This document shows positions 1 through 7,409 of a DNA stretch of 16,627 nt, piece after piece. Location of the stretch: assembly GCA_002306815.1 (NCBI GenBank), contig DBTA01000034.1, forward strand, positions 1-16,627, read 5' to 3'. The stretch is from Dehalococcoidia bacterium UBA1328. GTDB taxonomy: Bacteria; Chloroflexota; Dehalococcoidia; Lucifugimonadales; Lucifugimonadaceae. The notes below the pieces were generated by a model, which saw nothing but the letters and a program-made list of their open reading frames with translations, did no database searches and had not been told where the DNA came from. Made by a program: the position numbers and the translations under genes. Position 1 is the first letter of the stretch, and each line of letters begins with the position of its first letter.

Positions 1-138
1 CAACCTTGCGAACGATCACACGCCACAACCATGGAGGCGGTCCAGTGATAGCTGCTCGACTCGGCCCCCGTCGCCAACTGCCGTCTCCTTGATCGACCTT
101 CCAGCCCTAAAGTAAAACCCTTACTTCGAACTCAACCA

Positions 139-1530
139 ATGCACTACAGAACCATTACTGAACTTGCTCCACAAATCGAATCGGGAGAGCTATCTCCCGT
201 CGATTTGACCGAGGCACAACTTGAACGTATTGAAGCACTCGACCCAAAGATCCGTTCTTATGCGACCGTAACTGCCGATCTGGCAACGGAACAGGCGAAG
301 CAAGCAGAACAGGAAATTTCGGACGGACGATATCGCGGGAAGCTTCACGGAATTCCGATCGCTGTGAAGGATTTGTGCAACACGAACGGCATCAGGACGA
401 TGGGTGGCTCTGGAGTTTACCGCGACAATATGCCCGAACACGATGCGACAGTTGTTGAGAAGCTCCGGGACGCAGGAAGTGTTCTACTCGGGAAGTTGAA
501 TATGACTGAAGGAGCGATGGGGGGATACCACCCTGAGCTCCAAATCCCGGAGAACCCGTGGCGCGAATCGCACTGGCCAGGAGCTTCGTCTAGTGGTTCA
601 GGGTCGGCAACGGCTGCGGGACTGGCTTACGGAACACTGGGAAGCGACACAGGCGGATCTATTCGCCATCCGGCTGCTGTGTGCGGAACCGTGGGTCTGA
701 AGCCAACATGGGGGCGAGTATCTCGCCACGGCGTCATGGATCTTGCAGGTTCACTTGATCACATAGGACCGCTCACGCGATCTGCTGCGGACGCGGGAAT
801 AATGCTTGAGGCAATCTCGGGGCATGACCCTCAAGATTCAACTTCCCTGCCCCACAAGGTCCCGGACATGCTATCTGAAGTTGGAAGCGGGGTCCAAGGT
901 CTCAAAATCGGATTGGATGAGGACTACGTGACCGTTGATGTAGAACCGTCTTTCGCTAAGGCCGTTATCGAAGGTGCAAAGGTGATGGAATCTCTGGGCG
1001 CAGTGCTTGTTCCGGTAAAAATGCCGGAGATCATGCGAGACGCTATGGAAGCGTGGCCTGTGATTTGTTCGAGTGAAGCCGCTATGGCGCATCGCGAAAC
1101 TTATCCATCGAGGGCAGATGAGTACGGTCCGTTCTTCCGTGAATGGCTCGAAACCGGCACGTCACACACCGCAATCGAATACGCTAACGCCCACCGGCTA
1201 CGCGTCGACATGAACGGCGCACTACGAAAAACGATGAGGGGCGTCGATGTCCTCGTCAGTCCATCGACGTCTAAAACCGCATATCCCGTCGATCACAACG
1301 TCCTTTACGGTCCTATACCAATCGACCGTAATCCGTGGGACAGTCGGTTCACGGTTCCCTTCGATTTCTCGGGGCTACCAACGATTTCTCTCCCGTCAGG
1401 ACTGGACGTCGATGGCTTACCCACGTCAATACAGTTCGCAGGGCATCACCTTTCCGAACCGCTTTTGGTCGGGTTTGGAGCCATATTTGAAAGTGCCACC
1501 GAATTCCACAAACTACATCCGCCCGTATAG
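139..1530 (+). CDS. Amidase-signature family amidohydrolase
   Basis: The 463-residue protein belongs to the amidase signature family (GatA, FAAH, bacterial amidases), which hydrolyses carboxamides to acid plus ammonia or amine. The Ser-cisSer-Lys triad is visible. K77 lies in GIPIAVKD, the cis-Ser is S150 or S151 in PGASSSGSGS, and the nucleophile is S174 in GSDTGGSIRHP, followed by CGTVGLKPTWGRVS. Length is normal for a stand-alone amidase. The Gly-Gly-Ser-Ser stretch is changed to GASSSGSGS. No gatB or gatC is nearby, so a catabolic or general amidase is more likely than the Glu-tRNA amidotransferase subunit. The SDR gene follows after 8 bases, suggesting co-transcription. The ATG has no clear Shine-Dalgarno. 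The substrate cannot be inferred. Confidence 0.93.
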   Translation: MHYRTITELAPQIESGELSPVDLTEAQLERIEALDPKIRSYATVTADLATEQAKQAEQEISDGRYRGKLHGIPIAVKDLCNTNGIRTMGGSGVYRDNMPEHDATVVEKLRDAGSVLLGKLNMTEGAMGGYHPELQIPENPWRESHWPGASSSGSGSATAAGLAYGTLGSDTGGSIRHPAAVCGTVGLKPTWGRVSRHGVMDLAGSLDHIGPLTRSAADAGIMLEAISGHDPQDSTSLPHKVPDMLSEVGSGVQGLKIGLDEDYVTVDVEPSFAKAVIEGAKVMESLGAVLVPVKMPEIMRDAMEAWPVICSSEAAMAHRETYPSRADEYGPFFREWLETGTSHTAIEYANAHRLRVDMNGALRKTMRGVDVLVSPSTSKTAYPVDHNVLYGPIPIDRNPWDSRFTVPFDFSGLPTISLPSGLDVDGLPTSIQFAGHHLSEPLLVGFGAIFESATEFHKLHPPV

Positions 1531-1538
1531 GTGAAAGC

Positions 1539-2330
1539 ATGGCCAGTCGATTCAATGGAAAAGTCGCTCTTGTTGTTGGGGGTGCCAACGCGGATGAAGA
1601 TCACCTCCTCGGCTTCGCCGGTCTATCTGCACTTGAGATAGCCCGCGACGGCGGAAAAGTCGTAATTGCCGATATCGACGATGAGGCTGGACAGCGATCT
1701 GTGAAGAAAATGCAAGATTCAGGTCTTTTTGCCGAATTCGTTCACATGGAAGTGACTTCCGAATCCGATTGGAATAACGCCGTGGCGAAGACGCTGGGTT
1801 TCTTTGGCAAGCTCGACATCATGATCATGGCGGCGGGTATTCCTGATCGCGGGGAAACTATCGATTCCGCCGAAGTTGAAAAATGGCAGAGGGTGATGGA
1901 TGTCACCAATATGGGAATGTTTCTAGGCACAAGAAGTGTCGTCAAGCCAATGAAAAAGAACCGTGGCGGATCGATAGTCCTGATTTCGTCAATGATGGCA
2001 AGAGTAGTTCGTGACCAGGCGAACGCTTACGCCACGTCAAGAGCGGGTATGACGCACTTCGCTCGATCCGCGGCCGTTCAGTACGGGCGGTACGGAATTC
2101 GAGTGAACACGGTGCTACCTGGCTGGACGCTAACTCCGTTCACCGCCTCCGCGTTCGACGACGAATGGTCGGAACGGCTTGCCAAACGAGTACCTCTGGG
2201 AAGAGTTGCCGATGCATCCGATATTGCGGGACCAATCTTGTTCCTCGCATCTGACGAGGCGAAGTACGTGACGGGCAGCGAGCTACTCGCAGACGGCGGA
2301 GTTACCGGCTGGATAGGTCCGATGGAGTGA
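1539..2330 (+). CDS. Short-chain dehydrogenase/reductase with altered catalytic residues
   Basis: A 263-residue classical-type SDR, cytosolic and NAD(P)-dependent by family. The N-terminal beta-alpha-beta reads KVALVVGGAN, then an unusual ADEDHLLGF stretch before AGLSALEIARDGGKVVIADID. D45/D47 at the end of strand 2 suggest NAD(H) preference. MAAG (97-100) stands for the usual NNAG, and S150/S151 and Y164 are present. However, the YxxxK motif reads YATSR, with Arg168 for Lys. The position of the structural Asn (normally DVNLKG) reads DVTNMG. The C-terminus has the usual YVTGSELLADGG. It starts 8 bases after the amidase stop, with AGGTGA as a ribosome site, so the two are probably one operon. 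It could be a working reductase with Arg replacing Lys, or a binding-only homologue. Confidence 0.93.
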   Translation: MASRFNGKVALVVGGANADEDHLLGFAGLSALEIARDGGKVVIADIDDEAGQRSVKKMQDSGLFAEFVHMEVTSESDWNNAVAKTLGFFGKLDIMIMAAGIPDRGETIDSAEVEKWQRVMDVTNMGMFLGTRSVVKPMKKNRGGSIVLISSMMARVVRDQANAYATSRAGMTHFARSAAVQYGRYGIRVNTVLPGWTLTPFTASAFDDEWSERLAKRVPLGRVADASDIAGPILFLASDEAKYVTGSELLADGGVTGWIGPME

Positions 2331-2344
2331 TGAGCCACACAGAT

Positions 2345-2366
2345 ATTGGCGACACTATTCGCTAAT
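2345..2366 (+). terminator. Candidate intrinsic terminator after the SDR gene
   Basis: ATTGGCGA (2345-2352) pairs with TCGCTAAT (2359-2366) as an 8-bp stem with one G-T wobble and a 6-base loop, 14 bases after the SDR stop codon. The following bases are only moderately T-rich (cagctttgttc), so it may be weak or not a terminator. Confidence 0.4.
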
Positions 2367-2441
2367 CAGCTTTGTTCAACATCATGGCAATTTCGTTAGA
2401 TTGCGTATAGTCCGGCATTCAACGGGCATATTGAGGTAGAA

Positions 2442-2804
2442 GTGCAAACGCTAGCCGCCGTTTTAAATCCGCTGTTACTGTTCAGGGCACTTAGAGTTTC
2501 CGTGTCCGGACTCATTCACATGCTCAAGTCGGAGCGCGCCTTCCAGCAGGAAGTGATCCTGTTGATAGCAGGAAGCGTTGGTGCGTTCTTACTCGTCGAA
2601 GCACGACTTGAACGAACTATGTTGATCGGTGTGCTAATTGTTTTGCTTGTGGTTGAAACAATCAATTCGGCGATCGAGGCGACAATCGACCGAGTTGGAC
2701 CAGAACAGCATCAGCTATCGAAAAAAGCAAAAGATCTTGGATCAACTGCGGTGTTTCTAGCGCTTGTGCTAGCAGCAATCGTTTGGGGGATTGTCTTACT
2801 TTAG
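2442..2804 (+). CDS. dgkA: Diacylglycerol kinase, DgkA type (integral membrane)
   Basis: This 120-residue protein matches the small trimeric prokaryotic diacylglycerol/undecaprenol kinase family. These enzymes phosphorylate membrane lipid alcohols with ATP, recycling lipid by-products of envelope synthesis. The family signature is clear: E31 in SERAFQQE, then VVETINSAIEATIDRVG with E72, N75 and catalytic E79, then the KKAKDLGSTAV stretch. Three hydrophobic segments are visible, at about 36-54, 58-75 and 100-119. The start is GTG, preceded by GAGGTAG as ribosome site. A 111-bp gap with a possible terminator separates it from the SDR gene. The epimerase gene follows 49 bases later in the same direction. 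Whether the lipid is diacylglycerol or undecaprenol cannot be told from sequence. Confidence 0.95.
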   Translation: MQTLAAVLNPLLLFRALRVSVSGLIHMLKSERAFQQEVILLIAGSVGAFLLVEARLERTMLIGVLIVLLVVETINSAIEATIDRVGPEQHQLSKKAKDLGSTAVFLALVLAAIVWGIVLL

Positions 2805-2853
2805 GAAGTTGATAATCAGCGAATCTCTGTAATCGTAATTTAGGAATCAAAGT

Positions 2854-3639
2854 TTGAATGAATCGAAAAAGTTAAATCTTCTGGTTACCGGTCTCAACGG
2901 TGTAGTGGGCAGAGCCTTACGCCCCGCGCTCGAAGACAAATACAACATTAGTGCGCTCTCACGCAGTGGCGTTGACGGGCTGCCCGATGAGCGAGTGTTC
3001 AAAGCGGACATTTCCGATATCGACTCACTACGCCCGGCTTTCGATGGCATAGACGTCGTCTTGAACCTCGCCGCCGACGGTGGAATGAGCAGCTCGGAAG
3101 GAATGAACGCCGGCTGGGATTCGATGTTGAAGAACAATATCGTCGGTGCTTACAACGTGCTCGAAACCGCTCGACAGGCGGGAGTAAGACGAGTAATTCT
3201 CGCTAGTTCCGGTGCAACCTCAAACGGATACGAGTTAAAAGAACCATATAAATCCCTCGTTTCAGTTGAGGACGTACCAATTCCTGATTCATGGCCAATG
3301 GTCGACGAATTCTCGGAACCCAAGCCGGTGAGTCTCTACGGCGTGACCAAGCTATTCGGTGAGGATCTTGGCAGGTACTACGCTCTCACCACGCCATTGT
3401 CAGTCATCAACCTGCGGATAAGTAGTTGCGGACCGGTCGATGAAGCAGGTCCTGGTCGAGGTCAAGCAAACTGGTCGAGTTACCGAGATTTGCAGCAACT
3501 GACCATCAAGTGCATTGAAGCTCCACGTAATCACAAATTCGATATTTTTTGGGCGACTTCTGACAACCGCAAGCTGTTCAGAGATAACTCTCACGCTAAA
3601 GAAGTTCTCGGTTACGCTCCTAAGGACGGTGTACGCTGA
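2854..3639 (+). CDS. NAD-dependent epimerase/dehydratase family protein, uronate-dehydrogenase-like
   Basis: A 261-residue extended SDR fold. The Rossmann motif is VTGLNGVVG (G13, G16, G19), followed by the nucleotide-loop acidic residues ADISD and the NLAADGG segment. The active site has S118/S119 in ILASSGATSNGYE and Y162/K166 in LYGVTKLFGED. Length and the ASS...YGVTK...INLRISSCGP order resemble uronate dehydrogenases (Udh), which oxidise glucuronate or galacturonate to the lactone. Other sugar-nucleotide epimerases remain possible. The start is TTG. An ATG four bases further on is out of frame, and TTG is the only initiator that keeps the full Rossmann motif. It lies between dgkA and the glutaredoxin-like gene (21-bp gap), all co-directional. 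Confidence 0.88.
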   Translation: MNESKKLNLLVTGLNGVVGRALRPALEDKYNISALSRSGVDGLPDERVFKADISDIDSLRPAFDGIDVVLNLAADGGMSSSEGMNAGWDSMLKNNIVGAYNVLETARQAGVRRVILASSGATSNGYELKEPYKSLVSVEDVPIPDSWPMVDEFSEPKPVSLYGVTKLFGEDLGRYYALTTPLSVINLRISSCGPVDEAGPGRGQANWSSYRDLQQLTIKCIEAPRNHKFDIFWATSDNRKLFRDNSHAKEVLGYAPKDGVR

Positions 3640-3660
3640 ACGCAGCAAAGGGTCTGACAC

Positions 3661-3906
3661 ATGACTGAAGTAGTCGTTTACTCGTCGAATATGTGTGGTC
3701 CTTGCGAGATGGTGAAAGGCTATCTCAAGTTAAATAACGTCAATTTCGTTGAAAAGAACGTTACGACTGACCAGAAAGGTCGTTCAGAGTTGACTGAGCA
3801 AGGATTCGATTCGACTCCGGTCGCTATGATCGGAGATCAGTGGATATCCGGGTTCGATGTCAAAGAAATCGATGCAGCAATCGCTCTCGTACGGCAACCT
3901 GAGTGA
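3661..3906 (+). CDS. Glutaredoxin-like thiol-disulfide protein (CGPC)
   Basis: An 81-residue protein with a complete glutaredoxin/NrdH-type fold. The redox motif is C12-G-P-C15, near the end of strand 1 (VVVYSSNMCGPC). The cis-proline is P53 in DSTPVAMIG and the C-terminal motif is GFD (64-66). The CGPC motif is thioredoxin-like rather than the CPYC of classical glutaredoxins, so it may be reduced by thioredoxin reductase. It likely reduces protein disulfides in the cytoplasm. The ATG has a good AAAGGGT site upstream. The next gene also encodes a CxxC protein, which hints at a shared redox or metal-cofactor role, but this is only proximity. Confidence 0.88.
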   Translation: MTEVVVYSSNMCGPCEMVKGYLKLNNVNFVEKNVTTDQKGRSELTEQGFDSTPVAMIGDQWISGFDVKEIDAAIALVRQPE

Positions 3907-3991
3907 ACCACAAAAGGTTTCTTTGAGTGGATATAAACTAACAAGCAGACACTTATTAGCTGATCCGCAGCCCTAGTCGAGAATATTCGGT

Positions 3992-4255
3992 ATGGTCCAA
4001 TCCACTTCAGACACCAGCGTAGATTTTGTTCTTGAGCAAATTCAAACGATGGTCGCATCTGAAGGCGGAACACTCGGCCACCTTGTTCTCGATGGTTCCA
4101 GCCTGAAAGTTGAATACATACCTGGCGTTAACGAAGAGTGCCCAGAGTGCGTTCCGACACATGAAATGGTCAGACAGTTCCTGACCGCGTCTATTGGAAT
4201 CCATGCCCCTTACGTGACCGCAATTGAAGTCAGTTCGCATCCGGAACCTGATTAG
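3992..4255 (+). CDS. Small NifU C-terminal-like CxxC protein
   Basis: An 87-residue protein with an amphipathic N-terminal helix (FVLEQIQTMVASEGG), two short strands (LGHLVLDGSSLKVEYIPG), then C50-P-E-C53 followed by a helix (THEMVRQFLTAS) and a final strand (VTAIEVSS). This order matches the NifU C-terminal Fe-S scaffold domain, in which CxxC starts the second helix. The surrounding residues are divergent (NEECPECVP rather than GACSGCP), so the relation is tentative. It may bind iron-sulfur or another metal as a dimer. It sits 85 bases after the glutaredoxin-like gene. No strong ribosome site is visible before the ATG. Confidence 0.65.
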   Translation: MVQSTSDTSVDFVLEQIQTMVASEGGTLGHLVLDGSSLKVEYIPGVNEECPECVPTHEMVRQFLTASIGIHAPYVTAIEVSSHPEPD

Positions 4256-4364
4256 CTGTCGCTGTAATTTTTAGGTCTCCGATATGACTGAATAGGGGAT
4301 CGACAGGCCAAACTACAAGAATATTTTCAACCCGTAAACACAAGAAATTCTAAGGAGACGGAAT

Positions 4365-5513
4365 GTGAAGACTAGGGCAGACGTGATTGTGGTTGGCCTA
4401 GGTGCTCATGGAAGTTCGGTCGCAAGCCATTTAGCTAGACGGGGATTAAATGTCATTGGCTTTGACATGTACAGACCTCCCCACTCATTCGGATCTTCAC
4501 ACGGCAGTACTCGAATAATCCGCCAAGCTTATTCTGAGGGCCCGTTTTACGTTCCCTTGATGCAACGCGCGTACGATCTGTGGGAGGATCTAGAACAACG
4601 TAGTGGCCGGAAAATAATGCGAATTACTGGTGGAATATCTATCGGTGACCGGCGCGGGAAAGGTATTTCGGGGATTAAACGAAGTGCTGAGGAACATAGT
4701 CTCCCATTGGATGTGCTTACCCCCGCTCAAATCACCCAGCGTTTTCCAATGCTTCACCCACATGATCACATGATTGGTGCATTTGATCCTCGTGCAGGAG
4801 CGATATTCCCTGAGGAGGCTGTTCAGGCTCAAATCGAAGAAGCAATTAAGGCGGGAGCAAGCCTATATTTCGATGAACCTATCTCCAAATGGAGCTCAGA
4901 TCAAAAGGGCGGTAATGTTCGGGTCGAAAGTAAGTCAGGAATTTATGAAGCGGAACAACTGGTTTTTACCGCTGGCGCATGGTTACCAGAACTAGTCTCA
5001 AAACTGAACTTGCCAATTTGGATCGAACGACAAGTCCTTTTCTGGTTCGAGCCCAAAGCAAATGCCGAGGCATTTCTACCTCAAAATATGGGCAACCACA
5101 GCTGGGAGTACGAACAAGGCCATTCAATGTATGCACAGCCAGATTACGGTGAAGGAGTCAAAATAGCGTTCCATCACGATGGTGCTCAGGCTAATCCTAA
5201 TCAACTTGATCGAAAGGTTGAAGAATCAGAAGAAAAGGCACTTCATGAACAAATTGAGCGTTATATCCCTGATCTCAATGGCAAGGTACTGAAAAGATTA
5301 GCGTGTATGTACACAGACACACCTGACCTTCATTTTCTTGTCGATTTCCACCCCCATTACAAAAATATTTTGCTAATGAGTCCGTGTTCTGGTCATGGAT
5401 TCAAATTTGCAGCCGTAATGGGAGAGATTGCTGCAGATCTCGTCACTCAGGGCAAATCACAATTTGATCTTTCTCATTTCTCTATTGACCGATTGCTAAC
5501 TGAATATTCTTAG
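4365..5513 (+). CDS. FAD-dependent amine oxidase, monomeric sarcosine oxidase / N-methyltryptophan oxidase family
   Basis: This 382-residue protein oxidatively demethylates or deaminates an N-alkyl amino acid by family, yielding H2O2. Motifs are VIVVGLGAHG (FAD binding), SFGSSHGSTRIIRQAY with R50 and R53, and K266/H270 (spacing identical to the O2-activating K265 and active-site H269 of Bacillus sarcosine oxidase). C314 in ACMYTDTPD matches the cysteine that links covalently to FAD, and SGHGFKF contains K347. All key residues are retained, so activity is likely. The start is GTG at 4365, with AAGGAG seven bases upstream. The overlapping ATG at 4363 reads straight into TGA. The gene is more AT-rich than its left-hand neighbours. 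Sarcosine, N-methyltryptophan and pipecolate-type substrates are not distinguishable. Confidence 0.92.
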   Translation: MKTRADVIVVGLGAHGSSVASHLARRGLNVIGFDMYRPPHSFGSSHGSTRIIRQAYSEGPFYVPLMQRAYDLWEDLEQRSGRKIMRITGGISIGDRRGKGISGIKRSAEEHSLPLDVLTPAQITQRFPMLHPHDHMIGAFDPRAGAIFPEEAVQAQIEEAIKAGASLYFDEPISKWSSDQKGGNVRVESKSGIYEAEQLVFTAGAWLPELVSKLNLPIWIERQVLFWFEPKANAEAFLPQNMGNHSWEYEQGHSMYAQPDYGEGVKIAFHHDGAQANPNQLDRKVEESEEKALHEQIERYIPDLNGKVLKRLACMYTDTPDLHFLVDFHPHYKNILLMSPCSGHGFKFAAVMGEIAADLVTQGKSQFDLSHFSIDRLLTEYS

Positions 5514-5585
5514 TCCACGTACCCGCTAATCAAGTTTTCATTTCAGTGCAAATCTGTATCTATACAAGGGTGTAAGTTTGCTATC

Positions 5586-5591
5586 TATAAT
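5586..5591 (+). promoter_or_regulatory. Perfect -10 box (TATAAT) upstream of the lipoprotein gene
   Basis: TATAAT stands in the 120-bp gap between the flavoenzyme stop and the proposed lipoprotein start, 42 bases before TTG 5634. No convincing -35 hexamer is seen at 16-18 bases spacing. It suggests that the lipoprotein locus is transcribed, or was until recently. Confidence 0.4.
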
Positions 5592-5674
5592 TTGAGCGAA
5601 TTTGACCTTCGTTTAAACATAATCCCTATTTCCTTGCCCAGAATCTTTCAACTTTTTTTATAGTCGTAACGGTT

Positions 5675-6130
5675 TTGATCGGTTGTGTTGCAGAAAACAA
5701 TATGACCGAACAGTTAAGTGATAAATCAATTGAGCTTGAGGAAACTCAGGTTCCCATGGCTACGAGTAATGCCACGCGACCCACATCAACTCGTGGTCAA
5801 AACGCTGTTTCTACGCTGGTTCCATCTCGGACGTTGACAGTTAACGTCATACCTACTCAGACCGCTCGGGGCATTCAAACTGTAATTCGTGCTCAAACAG
5901 TTGTTCCTGCGCTGATTCCAAATCCAGAATCTACTGTGACCTTGATTCCGACTGCGACAGTTGAAGTTATTGATACTGCAATACGTGCTGATAAAGAAAT
6001 TTATGAAGCGTCCAATAACAGTGATGAACCGCGGCAACCGAACACTGACCAACCAAATAATAAAAAAACGGTTTCTGGAATGAACCTTTGCAGCGATGGG
6101 ATGCAACCCCGAACTGTGCCTCGGAGATGA
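5675..6130 (+). CDS. N-terminal part of the lipoprotein: lipobox and Thr/Pro/Val-rich repeat stalk
   Basis: This open frame (151 codons from TTG 5675) is probably not a stand-alone protein. It opens inside a hydrophobic signal sequence, and the residues upstream in frame (STFFIVVTVLIGC) form a lipobox with no usable start codon. After the Cys comes a low-complexity Asn/Thr-rich linker. Residues 40-103 then form two 32-residue tandem repeats with IPT, TxxI and IRA positions conserved. A hydrophilic Asn/Asp/Gln segment follows. It runs past the A7 tract at 6062-6068 for 20 residues of likely out-of-frame sequence before its stop. I do not recognise a family. The role suggested is a spacer holding the next domain away from the membrane. 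Confidence 0.45.
   Translation: MIGCVAENNMTEQLSDKSIELEETQVPMATSNATRPTSTRGQNAVSTLVPSRTLTVNVIPTQTARGIQTVIRAQTVVPALIPNPESTVTLIPTATVEVIDTAIRADKEIYEASNNSDEPRQPNTDQPNNKKTVSGMNLCSDGMQPRTVPRR
5792..5983 (+). repeat. Two tandem 96-bp (32-codon) repeats in the lipoprotein stalk
   Basis: Units 5792-5887 and 5888-5983 encode aligned 32-residue blocks, and a third unit begins at 5984 with the same Arg-Ala codons. Conserved columns include R1, Q3, V6, L9, P11, T16, V17, I20, P21, T22, T24, I28 and T30. DNA identity is only moderate, so the duplication is old and the protein pattern has been kept. Confidence 0.75.
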
Positions 6131-7221
6131 CGTTCACTCACCCGTTGATATCAGATACCTATGGGTGGGCTTTGACTACGGGTCCAAATAAAGCTTCACC
6201 ACATAACCATATGGTCTACTGGGGTGTTCCTTACCTAGAAGGGGAACCGACATTTGAGGGTCAGGTCAACCAGACTCGTCATATTTATGCACCTACCGAT
6301 TTTTATTACGCTGACATTCGTCAGGGTTTCAGGGGTGATGAACCTAATGTTTATGAAGAATGGGGAGCGTACTTTTATACATGCGACGGGTATAGCGTGA
6401 CCTTCGGGCAAATCGGGGAACCTTCAATTGAACTGAAAAAAATACTTAATTTGAAGGAAGATGTTTGTCCATTCGATCTGGATAGAGATCCGTGCGAACT
6501 CAACTTCAGTCGATCAGAAAACGGGATAGTGATGTGGGAACATGGGGAGGATGTTTCCAGTAGCAATGGAGAAGTGCTGGTTCCTGCTGGAGCTCCTTTA
6601 TTTAAAACTAGTGGTTATGCAAATTTCGATTTTGGTCTGGATATTTACGGACTTGATGAAAATGAACTTAGAAATTTACCAACCTATGGATATTCCATAA
6701 ATCCCTGGAGGTCCGACGCAGGTAAAACGATTTGCCCTCTACTTCTGTTTAAAGAACCGATGAAATCCGATTATTTAGATTTGCTCGGCGATTTTAGTTG
6801 CGGCCCGATTAATCAGGATGTTCCTGGTACGGCTATGGGATTGTGGCATCCGAGTCGTTCACCTGAAACCATTCCGAACTTGGCACTGTCGCACGATGAA
6901 TCAGAATGGGATCCGATCTGGCTGTATGAGGATTTTCGCTTTAGTCATAGCGGCCTGCATGCAGCCACTTCTGGGCATTTCCAATTCGGTCTGGAAAATA
7001 TTGATCAAGGCTATAGATACGAAATCGCAGATGATCGATTTGTAAATCGTCGTTGGGATGAAGTAGTTCCAGGAAACATCTACTGCATGGAACTAGGCCC
7101 CGCAATTAATGTGTTCGAGCATGATAACCCGTCAAAAACTATCCTTGTGTCTGTGTCTGATGATGGTTTGGAAATAACCTTAGAGGCGGTAGACGGTTCC
7201 GTATGCGGAGGCGGACCCTGA
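6088..7221 (+). CDS. Large exported domain of unknown family, eight cysteines (C-terminal part of the lipoprotein)
   Basis: The open frame gives 377 residues from TTG 6088, although the frame is open upstream to 6064 and the true N-terminus probably comes from the preceding frame. There is no signal peptide of its own. It is rich in Trp, Tyr, Asp and Gly and holds exactly eight Cys (NCASE, YTCDG, DVCPF, DPCEL, TICPL, FSCGP, YCMEL, VCGGG), as expected of a disulfide-stabilised extracytoplasmic domain. Noted motifs are GPNKASPHNHMVYWG near residue 32, two repeated YG-type turns in the middle, and a C-terminal beta-rich stretch ending in CGGGP. I recognise no catalytic signature. It could bind a ligand or be an enzyme of an undescribed family. 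Confidence 0.6.
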   Translation: MQRWDATPNCASEMTFTHPLISDTYGWALTTGPNKASPHNHMVYWGVPYLEGEPTFEGQVNQTRHIYAPTDFYYADIRQGFRGDEPNVYEEWGAYFYTCDGYSVTFGQIGEPSIELKKILNLKEDVCPFDLDRDPCELNFSRSENGIVMWEHGEDVSSSNGEVLVPAGAPLFKTSGYANFDFGLDIYGLDENELRNLPTYGYSINPWRSDAGKTICPLLLFKEPMKSDYLDLLGDFSCGPINQDVPGTAMGLWHPSRSPETIPNLALSHDESEWDPIWLYEDFRFSHSGLHAATSGHFQFGLENIDQGYRYEIADDRFVNRRWDEVVPGNIYCMELGPAINVFEHDNPSKTILVSVSDDGLEITLEAVDGSVCGGGP

Positions 7222-7409
7222 AGTATTAGCGGTAATCAGACTACTTATTATCGGTAACCTGCTCATTAGACACCCACGGCTACTAACGACATATATCGAA
7301 TTACAACACTACTCCTGGGTAGTCAATAATGGCTAATGACAGCGATGATCGCGGGGACCCTAAACTGTACTCAGGCGATCCTCAAGCAAGCATATACATG
7401 TCCGACCAA

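Larger units (their letters stand above)
5634..7221 (+). pseudogene. Composite lipoprotein locus interrupted by two frameshifts at homopolymers
   Basis: Three reading frames join into one plausible 529-residue secreted lipoprotein if one base is added at each of two 7-base runs. From TTG 5634 the first frame gives MPRIFQLF and then hits TAG (5661-5663) at the T7 run 5653-5659. Adding one T continues into FIVVTVLIGC, a complete type-II signal peptide with lipobox LIGC and Cys18. That frame runs as a Thr/Pro/Val-rich stalk to the A7 run 6062-6068, where one added A leads into the long C-terminal domain. The corrected length divides by three. It could be a decaying gene, a phase-variable gene, programmed slippage or a sequencing undercall of homopolymers. 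The two intact parts are described separately. Confidence 0.65.

Noticed and set aside
3..92. Open frame of 29 codons reaching the left edge (ends NHGGGPVIAARLGP...), possibly the 3' end of a gene.
   Set aside because: Too short, and its last residues match no family I can name. A GGAGGCGG/CCGTCTCC inverted repeat overlaps it (33-88), so the region may be non-coding.
139..1530. Assignment of the amidase as GatA.
   Set aside because: It shares the catalytic triad, but gatB/gatC are absent and the Gly-Gly-Ser-Ser segment differs; a general amidase fits better.
7342..7352. GCGATGATCGC near-palindrome between the lipoprotein and XRE genes as operator or terminator.
   Set aside because: Single copy with a one-base centre, so it cannot form a hairpin; short enough to be chance.
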